This document shows positions 1 to 8,177 of a DNA stretch of 64,000 nt, piece after piece. The translations under genes were made by a program, and so were the position numbers. Source of the stretch: JADFUS01 sp964600025 (GTDB lineage: Bacteria; Bacteroidota; Bacteroidia; Bacteroidales; Rikenellaceae); NCBI GenBank assembly GCA_964600025.1, contig CAZRHJ010000005.1:1-64000 (forward strand), given 5' to 3'. A model generated the notes under the pieces. That model ran no database searches. It saw only the letters and a list, made by a program, of their open reading frames with translations, and was not told the origin of the DNA. Within the stretch, counting starts at the first letter, position 1. Every line of letters starts with the position of its first letter.

Positions 1-66
1 AAACACTGTAATATATTATCGCTTAATCCATTACAATGATTTTTAAAATTTTTACTGGACAGCAAT
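1..66 (+). repeat. 3' part of a dispersed palindromic element, cut by the window edge
   Basis: The sequence resembles the right-hand part of the long copy at 45359-45420. It holds TTAATCCATTACAAT, then an AT-rich stretch, and ends ACTGGACAGCAATAAA, compared with ACCGAACAGTAATAAA in the other copy. The left arm of the internal hairpin is degenerate here. The left end of the element lies outside the window. Confidence 0.6.
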
Positions 67-98
67 AAATCCCTTTCTTTTTTGAGAGGGATTTTTAT
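67..98 (+). terminator. Probable rho-independent terminator of an upstream gene
   Basis: AAATCCCT at 67-74 pairs with AGGGATTT at 87-94, with a 12-nt loop, followed by TTATT. It overlaps an in-frame TTG at 82, which is why the downstream gene is started at the ATG at 112. Confidence 0.55.
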
Positions 99-111
99 TA
101 CCTTTTTTAGT

Positions 112-963
112 ATGAGAATTTTTGTAGTTGATGTTTTTACACAGAGTTTGTTTGGTGGAAATCAAGCAGGTGTAGTTATGCTCGATGAGGGTGATTTGTT
201 TCCGCAAGATATATTTATGCAGGCTTTGGCTCGTGAGCTAAAACACTCCGAAACAGTGTTTTTCAAACAGAGTGCCAATGCAGAATATCAACTTAGATAT
301 TTTACACCCAATGGCGAAGTAGATTTTTGTGGACACGCTACTATTGCTGTGTTTACTTTACTAAAATCTCTTTTCAAAATTTCTACGGGTAGTTTTGTTG
401 CCCAAACAATCAAATCATACTATAATATAAATGTTGAGGATACAAGAGTTTATATCTCAATGCCCAAACCTCAGACAATCAATTCTTTACAAGCTCAGGA
501 TATTGCAGAGCTTTATTCTGCTTTTGGGCTTAAACATAATTCTGTATTTGTGCCAAAAATCGTAAATGCAGGTTTGTCAGATATTATTTGTCCCGTGGCA
601 AGTTTAGAAGAACTTAACTCTGCCGAGATTAATTCGCAACAAGTAGTTAAGTTATCCAAACGTTTGAATGTTGTTGGTGTACACCTTTTTGCAATTTGTG
701 AGCAGGACGAATATTTGGCACATTGCCGAAATTTTGCACCACTTTTTGGAATCGAGGAAGAGTCCGCAACAGGCACATCAAATGCAGGTTTGACACACTA
801 TTTGCAGGAATATTCTTATGCAAAACCCAACATCGACTACCATATTGTACAGGGTGAGAAAATGGGAAATACATCACATATCTATACTCGAATAACAGAA
901 AATAATATTCTTGTAGGAGGCAGTGCCGTTGTAGCTATCGAGTGTGTTCCATTTAGGGTTTAA
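112..963 (+). CDS. PhzF family protein (isomerase/epimerase fold)
   Basis: A 283-residue protein of the PhzF/diaminopimelate-epimerase-like family. These cytoplasmic two-domain enzymes catalyse acid/base isomerisations; most members have no known substrate. Family marks are DVFT at 7-10, GGNQAGVV near 15-22 (usually GNPaaVV), the putative catalytic Glu47 in HSETVF, FTPNGEVDFCGHAT near 73-86, and ESATGTSNAG in the second half, where the usual pattern is E-x-aTGsA. The ATG at 112 is preferred to the upstream in-frame TTG, because that lies in a terminator hairpin and would add residues not found in the family. The gene stands alone, and the histidine kinase gene converges on it 12 bp downstream. 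There is no phenazine cluster nearby, so phenazine synthesis should not be inferred. Confidence 0.88.
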   Translation: MRIFVVDVFTQSLFGGNQAGVVMLDEGDLFPQDIFMQALARELKHSETVFFKQSANAEYQLRYFTPNGEVDFCGHATIAVFTLLKSLFKISTGSFVAQTIKSYYNINVEDTRVYISMPKPQTINSLQAQDIAELYSAFGLKHNSVFVPKIVNAGLSDIICPVASLEELNSAEINSQQVVKLSKRLNVVGVHLFAICEQDEYLAHCRNFAPLFGIEEESATGTSNAGLTHYLQEYSYAKPNIDYHIVQGEKMGNTSHIYTRITENNILVGGSAVVAIECVPFRV

Positions 964-975
964 GGTTGGAATTTG

Positions 976-2268
976 CTATCTAAATATTAATGAAAAATAT
1001 TTTATATTTTCGTTTTGATAGAAATTTATATTTCCGTTGTGTAGTCGCATAATTTGTCTTGATATACTCAAACCAATACCACTTCCTCCGTTTTTTGTAG
1101 TAAAAAATGGCACAAATATCTGTTCGGCTACCTCGTTTGGAAGTTTGTTTCCACTATCCGCAATTCTTATTATCACGTTTTCGTCTTTGTCGCAATAAGC
1201 TTTTACTTCTATCCACCCTTTCGTATTACCGATAGCCTCTATTGCATTTTTGAACAAATTAATAAATATTTGATTTATTTGGGATTGATCTGCATAAATC
1301 ATCAAATCTGTTTGTGATATATCTTTTCTGAATTCTATATTAGAGTTGTTTTCGTAGAATTTAATGGTGCTATCCACCAAATCCATTACGTAGATTGGCA
1401 TTTTTACGGGAGTGGCAATTCTGGATAAACTTCTGTAATTTTCTACAAAGTCCACCAAATAATTACTTGTTGTGGCAATCAATTCCAAACCCTCACACAC
1501 GTCTTTATCTTTGATTTTGTTTGACTCTTTGAGTGCATTAGACATTGTGATGATTGGCGTTAGAGAGTTCATTATTTCGTGTGTCAAGACCCTTGTAAGT
1601 CTGTTCCAACTTTCCAATTCTTTGTAGTCAAGTTCGTTTGCTATGTTGTTGATAGTATATATCTTGTGTATTTTGCCAAAATGTTTGAGTAGGTTTAGTT
1701 GGATACTTATTTTAACTTCCTCACGTTCGTTGGTAAGTGTAAATGTTTGTGGCGAATTTGCTTGTATTTCTTCAAACACTTGTGTAAGTCCCTCGTAGTA
1801 ATAAGATAGGTTTGATATATGTATTATCTTTTCAATTCCCAATATTTTATATACGGCTGAGTTTACTTGCAAAACACTGTTTTTTTCGTTACACACAATC
1901 ACTCCGCCCGACATTTTGTCCAAAATCAACTCATAATATTTTTCTCTTTCTTCGACCTCCTTACGAGCATTTACAAGCATTGTTTTGATTTTGTTTAAGT
2001 ATTCATTCAATCCTTGTTTGCTGGTGTTTGGGTTTTCTTTAAATTCAAACATATAGTCTTTGTTGTCTATTGCAGCAATCAAAAATATTAGTTTTTTTGT
2101 GTATATTAGGTATTGATTAATGTTTTTGACAGCTAACACAAAAGAAGCTAACACAAACAATCCCCCCAAAACATAGTAGCCAAATGCGAATGCAAGAGCA
2201 GAAATTGCCACCGTTATTGCAAAAGTACTTAGTAGTATTATTGTTTTTATAAGGATTTTGTTTTCCAT
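976..2268 (-). CDS. Membrane sensor histidine kinase with two close membrane helices and a PAS-like domain
   Basis: A 430-residue NtrB/AtoS-like histidine kinase. Two hydrophobic helices lie at about residues 7-30 and 33-53 with almost no extracytoplasmic loop, so the input is probably sensed within or at the membrane. A PAS-like region at about 110-215 follows a helical linker. The H-box with the phosphoacceptor His is in LTHEIMNSLTP near residue 230. The ATP-binding domain shows the N-box (NLFKNAIEAI), the G1 box (ADSG) and FFTTKNGGSGIGLS. It is co-transcribed with the response regulator upstream: the regulator's stop and this ATG share a base at 2268. Its direction relative to the ABC operon at 3881 suggests that it reports on that transporter or its substrate. 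The signal is unknown. Confidence 0.9.
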   Translation of the reverse strand: MENKILIKTIILLSTFAITVAISALAFAFGYYVLGGLFVLASFVLAVKNINQYLIYTKKLIFLIAAIDNKDYMFEFKENPNTSKQGLNEYLNKIKTMLVNARKEVEEREKYYELILDKMSGGVIVCNEKNSVLQVNSAVYKILGIEKIIHISNLSYYYEGLTQVFEEIQANSPQTFTLTNEREEVKISIQLNLLKHFGKIHKIYTINNIANELDYKELESWNRLTRVLTHEIMNSLTPIITMSNALKESNKIKDKDVCEGLELIATTSNYLVDFVENYRSLSRIATPVKMPIYVMDLVDSTIKFYENNSNIEFRKDISQTDLMIYADQSQINQIFINLFKNAIEAIGNTKGWIEVKAYCDKDENVIIRIADSGNKLPNEVAEQIFVPFFTTKNGGSGIGLSISRQIMRLHNGNINFYQNENIKYFSLIFR

Positions 2269-3638
2269 TAGATATTATATTTTTTGATTTTGTTGTATAG
2301 CGTTTGGCGAGAAACTCCAAGTGCTGAGGCAACCATAGACAAGTTGCCTGAATATTTGTCAATCGAAGTTTTTATCACATTTATTTCTATTTCCTCCAAA
2401 GTCATCTCGTCACTACTTTCTATTTTTGTTTTAGTATCGTAGTTTTTTAGTGAGGGTTTCAAATCAAAATCTTCTTCTTTGAGGATTGTTCCACTACACA
2501 TTATTACCGCTTTTTCGACACAGTGTTGCAGTTCACGAATATTTCCGCTCCAATAGTAATTTTCCAACATATCACAAGCGGTAGGACTAATTCCAGAAAT
2601 AGTTTTGTCGTATTTTGTTGCGTATAGCTCCAAAAACCTATTTGAAAGAGGAATTATATCTTCTTTACGCTCACGAAGTGCAGGGATTTTGATAGTTACA
2701 GTGTTCATTCTGTACATCAAATCCATACGAAACTCTCCACTGTCTACCATTTGTTCTATATTTTGGTTTGTAGCAGAGATTAATCGTACATCTATGTCGA
2801 TAGGAGTGTTTCCTCCCACTTTCACCACTTTTCGTGTTTGTAGCACAGTGAGCAATTTTGATTGTAGGTGAAGTTGTAAGTTTGCAATTTCGTCCAAAAA
2901 CAAAGTGCTTTGATTGGCAAGTTCAAATTTGCCTATTCTGTCATTTTTAGCATCTGTAAAAGCTCCTTTGGTATGCCCAAACAATTCACTTTCAAACAGA
3001 GTTTCGGTTATAGCTCCCATATCCACAGTTACCATTTGGTTTCTTGCTCTTGCCGATATATTGTGTATTTCACGAGCCAAAACCTCTTTACCAGTTCCAT
3101 TCTCGCCAATAATCATAATATTTGCGTCTGTTACAGCTACTTTCTCTACTAATTGTTTTAAATCAAGCATTTTTTTGCTCAATCCCCAATACATATCCAC
3201 AGAAGTAGATTTAGTGTTTTGTTTAACAATCAAAGACGTCTTTGAAAGAACCGAGTTTTCGTATGCAGTTTGCAGTGTGTTTAGTAGTTTGGTATTGTCC
3301 CAAGGTTTGACAATAAAATCATTTGCTCCATATTTCATTCCCTTTATAGCCAATTCAATATCTGCATAGGCTGTAATCAACACAACTTCCAAACCTTTGG
3401 TATAATCACGTTTTATTTCTTGCAACCAATATATTCCTTCGTTTCCGTTATTAACGCCACTATTAAAATTCATATCCAAAAGTACTACATTCACATCGTT
3501 CTCACGCAAAGTAGTTTTTAGTTGATTGGGCGAAGAAAGCGTCAAAACTTTCTCAAACTTTTGGGATAACAAAAGTTTGAGAGCAGATAATATACTTTTA
3601 TTGTCGTCGATAATTAGGACTGTACCCTTTTTTTGCAT
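2268..3638 (-). CDS. Sigma-54-dependent response regulator (NtrC/AtoC type)
   Basis: A 456-residue activator with three domains. The receiver domain (1-125) has the acidic pair Asp11/Asp12, phosphoacceptor Asp55 (VVLLDMN) and Lys111. The AAA+ domain (about 150-380) has Walker A GENGTGKE at 178-185, the sigma-54 contact loop GAFTDA at 225-230 and Walker B TLFLDE at 245-250. A Fis-type helix-turn-helix closes the protein (VASALGVSRQTLYNKIKKY). The GAFTDA loop in place of GAFTGA is a common variant. The protein should bind upstream DNA when phosphorylated by its partner kinase and open complexes with RpoN holoenzyme. The divergent intergenic region carries a matching dyad and a -24/-12-like promoter. 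Confidence 0.95.
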   Translation of the reverse strand: MQKKGTVLIIDDNKSILSALKLLLSQKFEKVLTLSSPNQLKTTLRENDVNVVLLDMNFNSGVNNGNEGIYWLQEIKRDYTKGLEVVLITAYADIELAIKGMKYGANDFIVKPWDNTKLLNTLQTAYENSVLSKTSLIVKQNTKSTSVDMYWGLSKKMLDLKQLVEKVAVTDANIMIIGENGTGKEVLAREIHNISARARNQMVTVDMGAITETLFESELFGHTKGAFTDAKNDRIGKFELANQSTLFLDEIANLQLHLQSKLLTVLQTRKVVKVGGNTPIDIDVRLISATNQNIEQMVDSGEFRMDLMYRMNTVTIKIPALRERKEDIIPLSNRFLELYATKYDKTISGISPTACDMLENYYWSGNIRELQHCVEKAVIMCSGTILKEEDFDLKPSLKNYDTKTKIESSDEMTLEEIEINVIKTSIDKYSGNLSMVASALGVSRQTLYNKIKKYNI

Positions 3639-3661
3639 AATTTTATTATCTTTATTTTTAC

Positions 3662-3669
3662 CAAAGTTA
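3662..3669 (-). promoter_or_regulatory. Possible -7 box for the response regulator/kinase operon
   Basis: On the minus strand the sequence reads TAACTTTG, which fits the Bacteroidetes TAnnTTTG box, 24 nt before the start codon. No clear -33 TTG lies at the usual distance. Confidence 0.35.
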
Positions 3670-3730
3670 ATTCATATTATTTGAATTTTAAAATAAAAAA
3701 ATATTACAAAATTTTGCTTTGTCAAATTTC

Positions 3731-3765
3731 TGGACTATACTGTCCAATTTTTTGGATAGAGGATA
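3731..3765. promoter_or_regulatory. Putative enhancer (activator-binding) dyad for the sigma-54 regulator
   Basis: TGGACTATACTGTCCA at 3731-3746 is a dyad TGGAC-N6-GTCCA. A further half-site TTGGATA follows a few bases later. It sits about 65-80 bp upstream of the -24/-12-like promoter, the usual place for an NtrC-type binding site. Assigning it to the adjacent regulator is inference. Confidence 0.5.
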
Positions 3766-3811
3766 AAAAAGTAATTTTGTAATACATTGATAATCATTTA
3801 GTTGTATGCTT

Positions 3812-3827
3812 TGGCACGGTTTTAGTA
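3812..3827 (+). promoter_or_regulatory. Putative sigma-54 promoter (-24/-12) of the ABC transporter operon
   Basis: TGGCACG-GTTT-TAGTA. The -24 element TGGCACG is perfect. The -12 element has T, G and A in place but TAGTA rather than TTGCA. The GG-to-G spacing is correct. The start codon of the ABC ATPase is 54 nt downstream. A sigma-54 activator gene is divergent, which strengthens the call. Confidence 0.55.
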
Positions 3828-3880
3828 TTGTATTACTACAAAATACAAAAAAACAGTGTTAAAATCATAAAAAAAATACT

Positions 3881-4561
3881 ATGTTAAAAATTGACAAATT
3901 AAAAAAAACGTTTCGAGGAGATGAAATTGAAACTATTGCAGTAAACGAAGTATCGTTTGAAATCCAACAGGGAGAATTTGTGGCAATAATGGGCCCGTCG
4001 GGCTGTGGTAAATCCACTTTGCTCAATATTTTGGGTTTGCTTGACAGTCCAACATCTGGAAGTTACAAACTATTAGACAAAGAAGTTGCAACACTCAAAG
4101 AAAACGAACGAACTACGTTTCGTAGAGGAATGGTGGGTTTTGTGTTTCAAAGTTTTAATTTGATAGACTCGCTAACAGTTTATGAGAATGTGGAATTGCC
4201 ACTTATCTACCAAAAAATAAAATCTTCTGAGCGTAAAACCAAAGTCGAAGAAATCCTAAAACGTATGGCAATCTCTCATCGTTCATCACACTATCCTGCA
4301 CAGTTGTCTGGTGGTCAGCAACAACGTGTAGCCATAGCCAGAGCTTTGGTAACTTCGCCCAAAATTATTCTTGCCGACGAGCCAACAGGTAATCTTGATA
4401 GCAAAAACGGTATGGAGGTAATGGAGCTACTCAAAGACCTTAATAACAATGGATCTACAATATTAATGGTTACTCACTCTCAACGAGATGCAATGTATGC
4501 CACACGCCGAATAAATCTGTTTGACGGCAAGATTGTAGAAAATATAACAGGTAAACTATAA
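3881..4561 (+). CDS. ABC transporter ATPase, MacB/LolD family
   Basis: A 226-residue cytoplasmic ATPase. Walker A GPSGCGKS is at 38-45, Q-loop FQSF near 89-92, signature LSGGQQQR at 142-149, Walker B with DEPTG at 166-170 and the switch His in VTHSQ near 198. This is the pattern of ATPases that partner FtsX/MacB permeases, which drive movements of lipoproteins, peptides or antimicrobial compounds without an alternating-access channel. The permease gene follows 70 bp downstream, with a 41-bp repeat derivative in the gap. The divergent kinase and sigma-54 activator suggest induction by an envelope signal. Confidence 0.95.
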   Translation: MLKIDKLKKTFRGDEIETIAVNEVSFEIQQGEFVAIMGPSGCGKSTLLNILGLLDSPTSGSYKLLDKEVATLKENERTTFRRGMVGFVFQSFNLIDSLTVYENVELPLIYQKIKSSERKTKVEEILKRMAISHRSSHYPAQLSGGQQQRVAIARALVTSPKIILADEPTGNLDSKNGMEVMELLKDLNNNGSTILMVTHSQRDAMYATRRINLFDGKIVENITGKL

Positions 4562-4570
4562 AATACAAAT

Positions 4571-4611
4571 ACTGTTCGCTAAAAAACGAAACTCTTACAA
4601 TTTCGGACAGT
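4571..4611 (+). repeat. 41-bp minimal derivative of the dispersed palindromic element
   Basis: The sequence begins ACTGTTCGCTAAAAAACGAAACT and ends TTTCGGACAGT. ACTGTTCG pairs with CGGACAGT through one G-T pair, and CGAAA with TTTCG gives an alternative inner stem. The whole middle of the longer copies is missing. It lies inside the gap between an ABC ATPase gene and its permease gene. Confidence 0.65.
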
Positions 4612-4631
4612 AATAATAAAACACAATAACT

Positions 4632-6983
4632 ATGAAAAATCCAATTATATTTTACTTGAAATCTTCATTGAGCTTTAATGTAAAAAATCTAATACGAGTA
4701 TTTTCTCTTGTATTGGGTCTATCTCTATCTCTTGTTTTGTTTGGGGAGGTGGTTTACGAACAGTCTTTTGATAATTTTCATAAAGACCTTGATAGAATTT
4801 ATGCTTTGCAGGGACATTATACAGTTAATGACACAGGAATTGACGCAACACGTGTTCCAATGGCAGTTGTTCCGAAATTCGTGAAAGAAATCCCAGAAAT
4901 CCAAACAGGAACAACCTATGGCGATAGAATTATAGCTTATAAATTAGGTGAAAATGTCTTTGATATGAAGGGTTTGTATGTAGATACAGCTTTCTTTGAT
5001 GTTTTTAGTGTTGATTTGCTACAAGGAAATCCCAAAGAAGATTTTTTGGAAACAAATTCAATTTATTTATCTGAATCAAAAGCCAAAGAATTGTTTGGAG
5101 ATGAGAACCCAATGGGTAAAACTATTTTGCGAAACTCAAACAATGCAGTTCGTACTGTAAAAGGAATATTTAAAGATATTCCCAAAAACTCTACGCTTGG
5201 TTCTATAAAATTTTTTGAATCTTTTTCGTATAACTTAGAATATATTGATTGGTTTGTAGGAAATGATTCGTATATGGGTTTTTTGAAACTAAATAAAGGT
5301 GCGGATATAAATTTAGTAAACGAAAAAATAAAGGAAATATCTATTAAAAATAATAATATGCCGGGGGTAACTGCCATTTATTATGCAATCCCTTTTAGAA
5401 ATTTATTTTCTTATGACCCCCAAATAGTTAAGATGTGTTTGATGATGACACTTATGGTAGTAGTCCTTTTGTTTGTTTCTGCTCTTAATTATTCTTTGAT
5501 AACTATTTCATCTCTTTCTACACGAATGAAAGAAATTGCTATTCATAAATGTAATGGAGCAAGTAGTCGTATAGTTTTCTCAATGATTTTGGGCGAAACA
5601 GCTATTTATATCTTTGTGGCTTTGGCCTTATCTGTTTTGGTACTCTATGGGCTAAGAGATTATATAGCTCAGTTTCTAACAGGTACTTTTGAGAACATTT
5701 TTGTTCTCGAAAATCTTTGGGGTTCTGTTATTGTCATAATCTTTTTGTTGTTGGTTTCGGCAGTTATTCCAGCCAAAATATTTTCGTCTATCCCAGCAAT
5801 GGCAATTTTCAGAACAAACAATAGTTCAAACCAATTATGGAAAAAATCCATACTATTATTCCAATTCATTGCTACTATTTCTGTTGTTTCTATTTCAGGA
5901 TTTTTGGTAAAACAATATGACTTTATGCTAAATCGTGATTTGGGTTATGAATGTGGCAATCTTACTTACGTACAAGTTGGAGTAAATGGCAATAACATAG
6001 AAATGTTTAGAGATGAACTAAAATCACTTGATTTTGTTGATGATGTTTGTTTTGGTAAAACTATATTCTTGTGGGGAGCTAATAACGGTACTAATATAAT
6101 GGAAGGTAAGAACTCCTTATTCAATTCTCGTATATTCACTTTTGATAGTCATTTTGTAGAAACTCACAATATTAAGTTGTTGGAGGGTAGAGTGTTTAGA
6201 GATGACACAAATTCTGAAATTATGGTAGACCCTGAATTTGTTAAGAAAATGAACCTAAAAGAAGGAGAGTCTATAATCAATAAGAAAATAGAAATTGGTA
6301 TTAGTATTGATTCTTCTATTGTTGCAACAGTTGTTGGTGTGATGGACAACATTGATATTAATGATTCTTTTTATAAAGTAAATGCTCCTTTCTTTGTTTC
6401 GAATATAAAGTCAGAAATGTCGCCAAATACAAAAAGTAGTCTTTTTGCTATTGTGAAATTCAATAAGATTAATGCTCAAAATATTGGAACTTTGAAATCC
6501 AAAATTGAAGAACTTTTGCCAGATGAAATTCAGAAGGAGATTAATACTTTCAACCAAGCACGTGAATGGAAATATAGTAGCGATAAATCCTTTTTGATAG
6601 CTGTTATTGTTGCAGGATTTATTATTATGCTTGTATCTATAATGGGTTTGTATGGATATATTAGCAACGAATTACTACACAAAAATAAAGAGATAGCATT
6701 GCGAAAATTTGCAGGAGCAGAAGTGTCAAATATAATCTTTTTGATATTCCGTCCAATATTAAAACTATTATGTTATGCAATTCCTTTTGGGGTAATAATA
6801 GCTTATTTGGCATCAAACTACTATATCAAACAGAACTTTTTGCATCACACCGAACTCTCTTGGTGGGTATATGCGATTACTTTGATTTTCGTGATTGTTT
6901 TTGTGTTTGTTGTGGTGTTTATGCGTACCTACAAGGTTGCACAGCAAAATCCAATAAATGCTCTAAGGAGTGGTAATAATTAA
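4632..6983 (+). CDS. ABC transporter permease with two FtsX/MacB domains
   Basis: A 783-residue membrane protein. A first helix near residues 18-38 is followed by a long extracytoplasmic MacB_PCD-like domain (about 40-265). An FtsX helix bundle (about 270-400) comes next, then a second helix and periplasmic domain (about 410-640), and finally a second FtsX helix bundle (about 650-775). The motifs MKEIAIHKCNGAS and NKEIALRKFAGAE are the two copies of the conserved FtsX segment after a membrane helix. The layout is that of the duplicated permeases common in Bacteroidetes. It works with the ATPase just upstream. The substrate cannot be read from the sequence. A 17-bp-stem terminator follows. Confidence 0.9.
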   Translation: MKNPIIFYLKSSLSFNVKNLIRVFSLVLGLSLSLVLFGEVVYEQSFDNFHKDLDRIYALQGHYTVNDTGIDATRVPMAVVPKFVKEIPEIQTGTTYGDRIIAYKLGENVFDMKGLYVDTAFFDVFSVDLLQGNPKEDFLETNSIYLSESKAKELFGDENPMGKTILRNSNNAVRTVKGIFKDIPKNSTLGSIKFFESFSYNLEYIDWFVGNDSYMGFLKLNKGADINLVNEKIKEISIKNNNMPGVTAIYYAIPFRNLFSYDPQIVKMCLMMTLMVVVLLFVSALNYSLITISSLSTRMKEIAIHKCNGASSRIVFSMILGETAIYIFVALALSVLVLYGLRDYIAQFLTGTFENIFVLENLWGSVIVIIFLLLVSAVIPAKIFSSIPAMAIFRTNNSSNQLWKKSILLFQFIATISVVSISGFLVKQYDFMLNRDLGYECGNLTYVQVGVNGNNIEMFRDELKSLDFVDDVCFGKTIFLWGANNGTNIMEGKNSLFNSRIFTFDSHFVETHNIKLLEGRVFRDDTNSEIMVDPEFVKKMNLKEGESIINKKIEIGISIDSSIVATVVGVMDNIDINDSFYKVNAPFFVSNIKSEMSPNTKSSLFAIVKFNKINAQNIGTLKSKIEELLPDEIQKEINTFNQAREWKYSSDKSFLIAVIVAGFIIMLVSIMGLYGYISNELLHKNKEIALRKFAGAEVSNIIFLIFRPILKLLCYAIPFGVIIAYLASNYYIKQNFLHHTELSWWVYAITLIFVIVFVFVVVFMRTYKVAQQNPINALRSGNN

Positions 6984-6998
6984 AGGCTGGTAATTATT

Positions 6999-7018
6999 AC
7001 TGTTTGCTAAAAGCGAAA
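6999..7018 (+). repeat. Solo left end of the dispersed element
   Basis: ACTGTTTGCTAAAAGCGAAA closely matches the left end of the full copies (ACTGTCCGCTAAAAACGAAA). It merges into the following terminator stem, and no right end is present. Confidence 0.45.
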
Positions 7019-7054
7019 TTACCAAACATTTGCTAATCAAATGTTTGGTAATTT
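7016..7054. terminator. Bidirectional terminator hairpin, 17-bp perfect stem
   Basis: The arms at 7016-7032 and 7038-7054 are perfectly complementary around a 5-nt loop, with a T-rich tail (TTGTTTTTAG) on the plus side and an A-rich left flank. It separates the convergent permease genes that end at 6983 and 7060. Confidence 0.85.
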
Positions 7055-7059
7055 TGTTT

Positions 7060-8175
7060 TTAGTTTATTTTGCGATAATTTAGTATTACTGCTGCATTTA
7101 TAATGACTGCAAAAATTCCTAAAATTGCAAAATCTTTCCAAATATCCATAAAAGTACTGCCTTTGAGTACAATTTCTCTAATAATCTCTATCATATAGGC
7201 TGTTGGGTTGAACAAAGTTACTTTTTGAGCCCACAGGGGCATACTTTCGATAGGAGTGAATAGCCCGCTCAATAGCACAAAAATAAACATAAAAAACATT
7301 GTTGTAAACATTGCTTGTGATTGGGTCTCGGAGATAGTTGATATAAAAAATCCTATTCCCAAAATAACAAACATATATACAGCTACAACGCCATAAAGTA
7401 GTGGTAAACTACCTAATATCTGTAAGTCAAAAATTACAACCGATACGATTAAGCCTAATGTGAGCTGAAACATTGCTATGATACCAAAAGGCAGAATTTT
7501 ACCAATAATAAATTCCAATTTATGTATGGGAGTAACGTTCAACTGTTCGATAGTTCCTTCTTCTTTTTCTCTAACAATATTCAATGCTGTAATAAGTAAT
7601 CCAATAGCAGTAATCAATATGGTCAATATACCCGGCAACATAAGTGATTTATAGTCTAAATGAGGATTGTACCACTGTGAATATTCCATATATATACTCG
7701 GTGGAATTTGTTTTGTAGAGAGAGAGTTTGTTTGTGCAAAATCAGCGGTTTTATTTTTTATGATAGCTCCCAAATAAGATGTTGCAACACCTGCTTTCAT
7801 ACCATTAATTGCATTTACTATAATTGATAAGTTTGGAGTGTCGCCTCTATACAAATCCCTTTCAAAATATATAGGTATTTCAATCAATACATCTATATCA
7901 TCATTTTCAATTTTTTTGAAAGATTGTTTGTATGATTTAGAATAGTCGTTTAGTTCGAAATATCCAGAGGAAGCAATAGCGTTTATCAAATTGCGAGATG
8001 CAGTTGAATTGTCCCTATCTACTACGCCCAAAGATATGTTTTTTATCTCAAAATTGGCAGCAAATACCAACAATACCAGTTGTACTATTGGCATAATTAT
8101 CAATATTTTAGAAAGTATCTTGTTTCTAAAAACTTGCTTGAACTCTTTTTTTATAATGGCTTTGATGGTTCTCAT
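7060..8175 (-). CDS. ABC-2 type transporter permease (YbhR-like)
   Basis: A 371-residue inner-membrane permease of the ABC-2 family. One helix lies near the N-terminus (about 21-41), then an extracytoplasmic domain to about 175, then five helices to the C-terminus. NIVREKEEGTIEQL near residues 198-211 is the characteristic amphipathic segment of drug-type ABC-2 permeases. It is the last gene of a leftward operon, 2 nt after the other permease. Together they would form a heterodimeric channel with the two ATPases and the HlyD-like adaptor. E. coli YbhGFSR exports toxic compounds, but the substrate here is unknown. Confidence 0.9.
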   Translation of the reverse strand: MRTIKAIIKKEFKQVFRNKILSKILIIMPIVQLVLLVFAANFEIKNISLGVVDRDNSTASRNLINAIASSGYFELNDYSKSYKQSFKKIENDDIDVLIEIPIYFERDLYRGDTPNLSIIVNAINGMKAGVATSYLGAIIKNKTADFAQTNSLSTKQIPPSIYMEYSQWYNPHLDYKSLMLPGILTILITAIGLLITALNIVREKEEGTIEQLNVTPIHKLEFIIGKILPFGIIAMFQLTLGLIVSVVIFDLQILGSLPLLYGVVAVYMFVILGIGFFISTISETQSQAMFTTMFFMFIFVLLSGLFTPIESMPLWAQKVTLFNPTAYMIEIIREIVLKGSTFMDIWKDFAILGIFAVIINAAVILNYRKIN

Positions 8176-8177
8176 AA

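Noticed and set aside
82..111. Longer start of the PhzF-like gene at TTG 82
   Set aside because: The extra ten residues come from a terminator hairpin and do not match the family, which starts at the M-R-I-F-V-V-D of the ATG at 112.
112..963. Phenazine biosynthesis
   Set aside because: PhzF-like proteins are common without phenazine genes, and none of phzA-E or phzG are here.
3731..3765. The dyad upstream of the ABC operon as another copy of the dispersed element
   Set aside because: It contains GGAC and TGTCC like the element ends, but it is a short symmetric dyad without the TAAAAA run or internal blocks, and its position fits an activator site. A worn-out remnant cannot be fully excluded.
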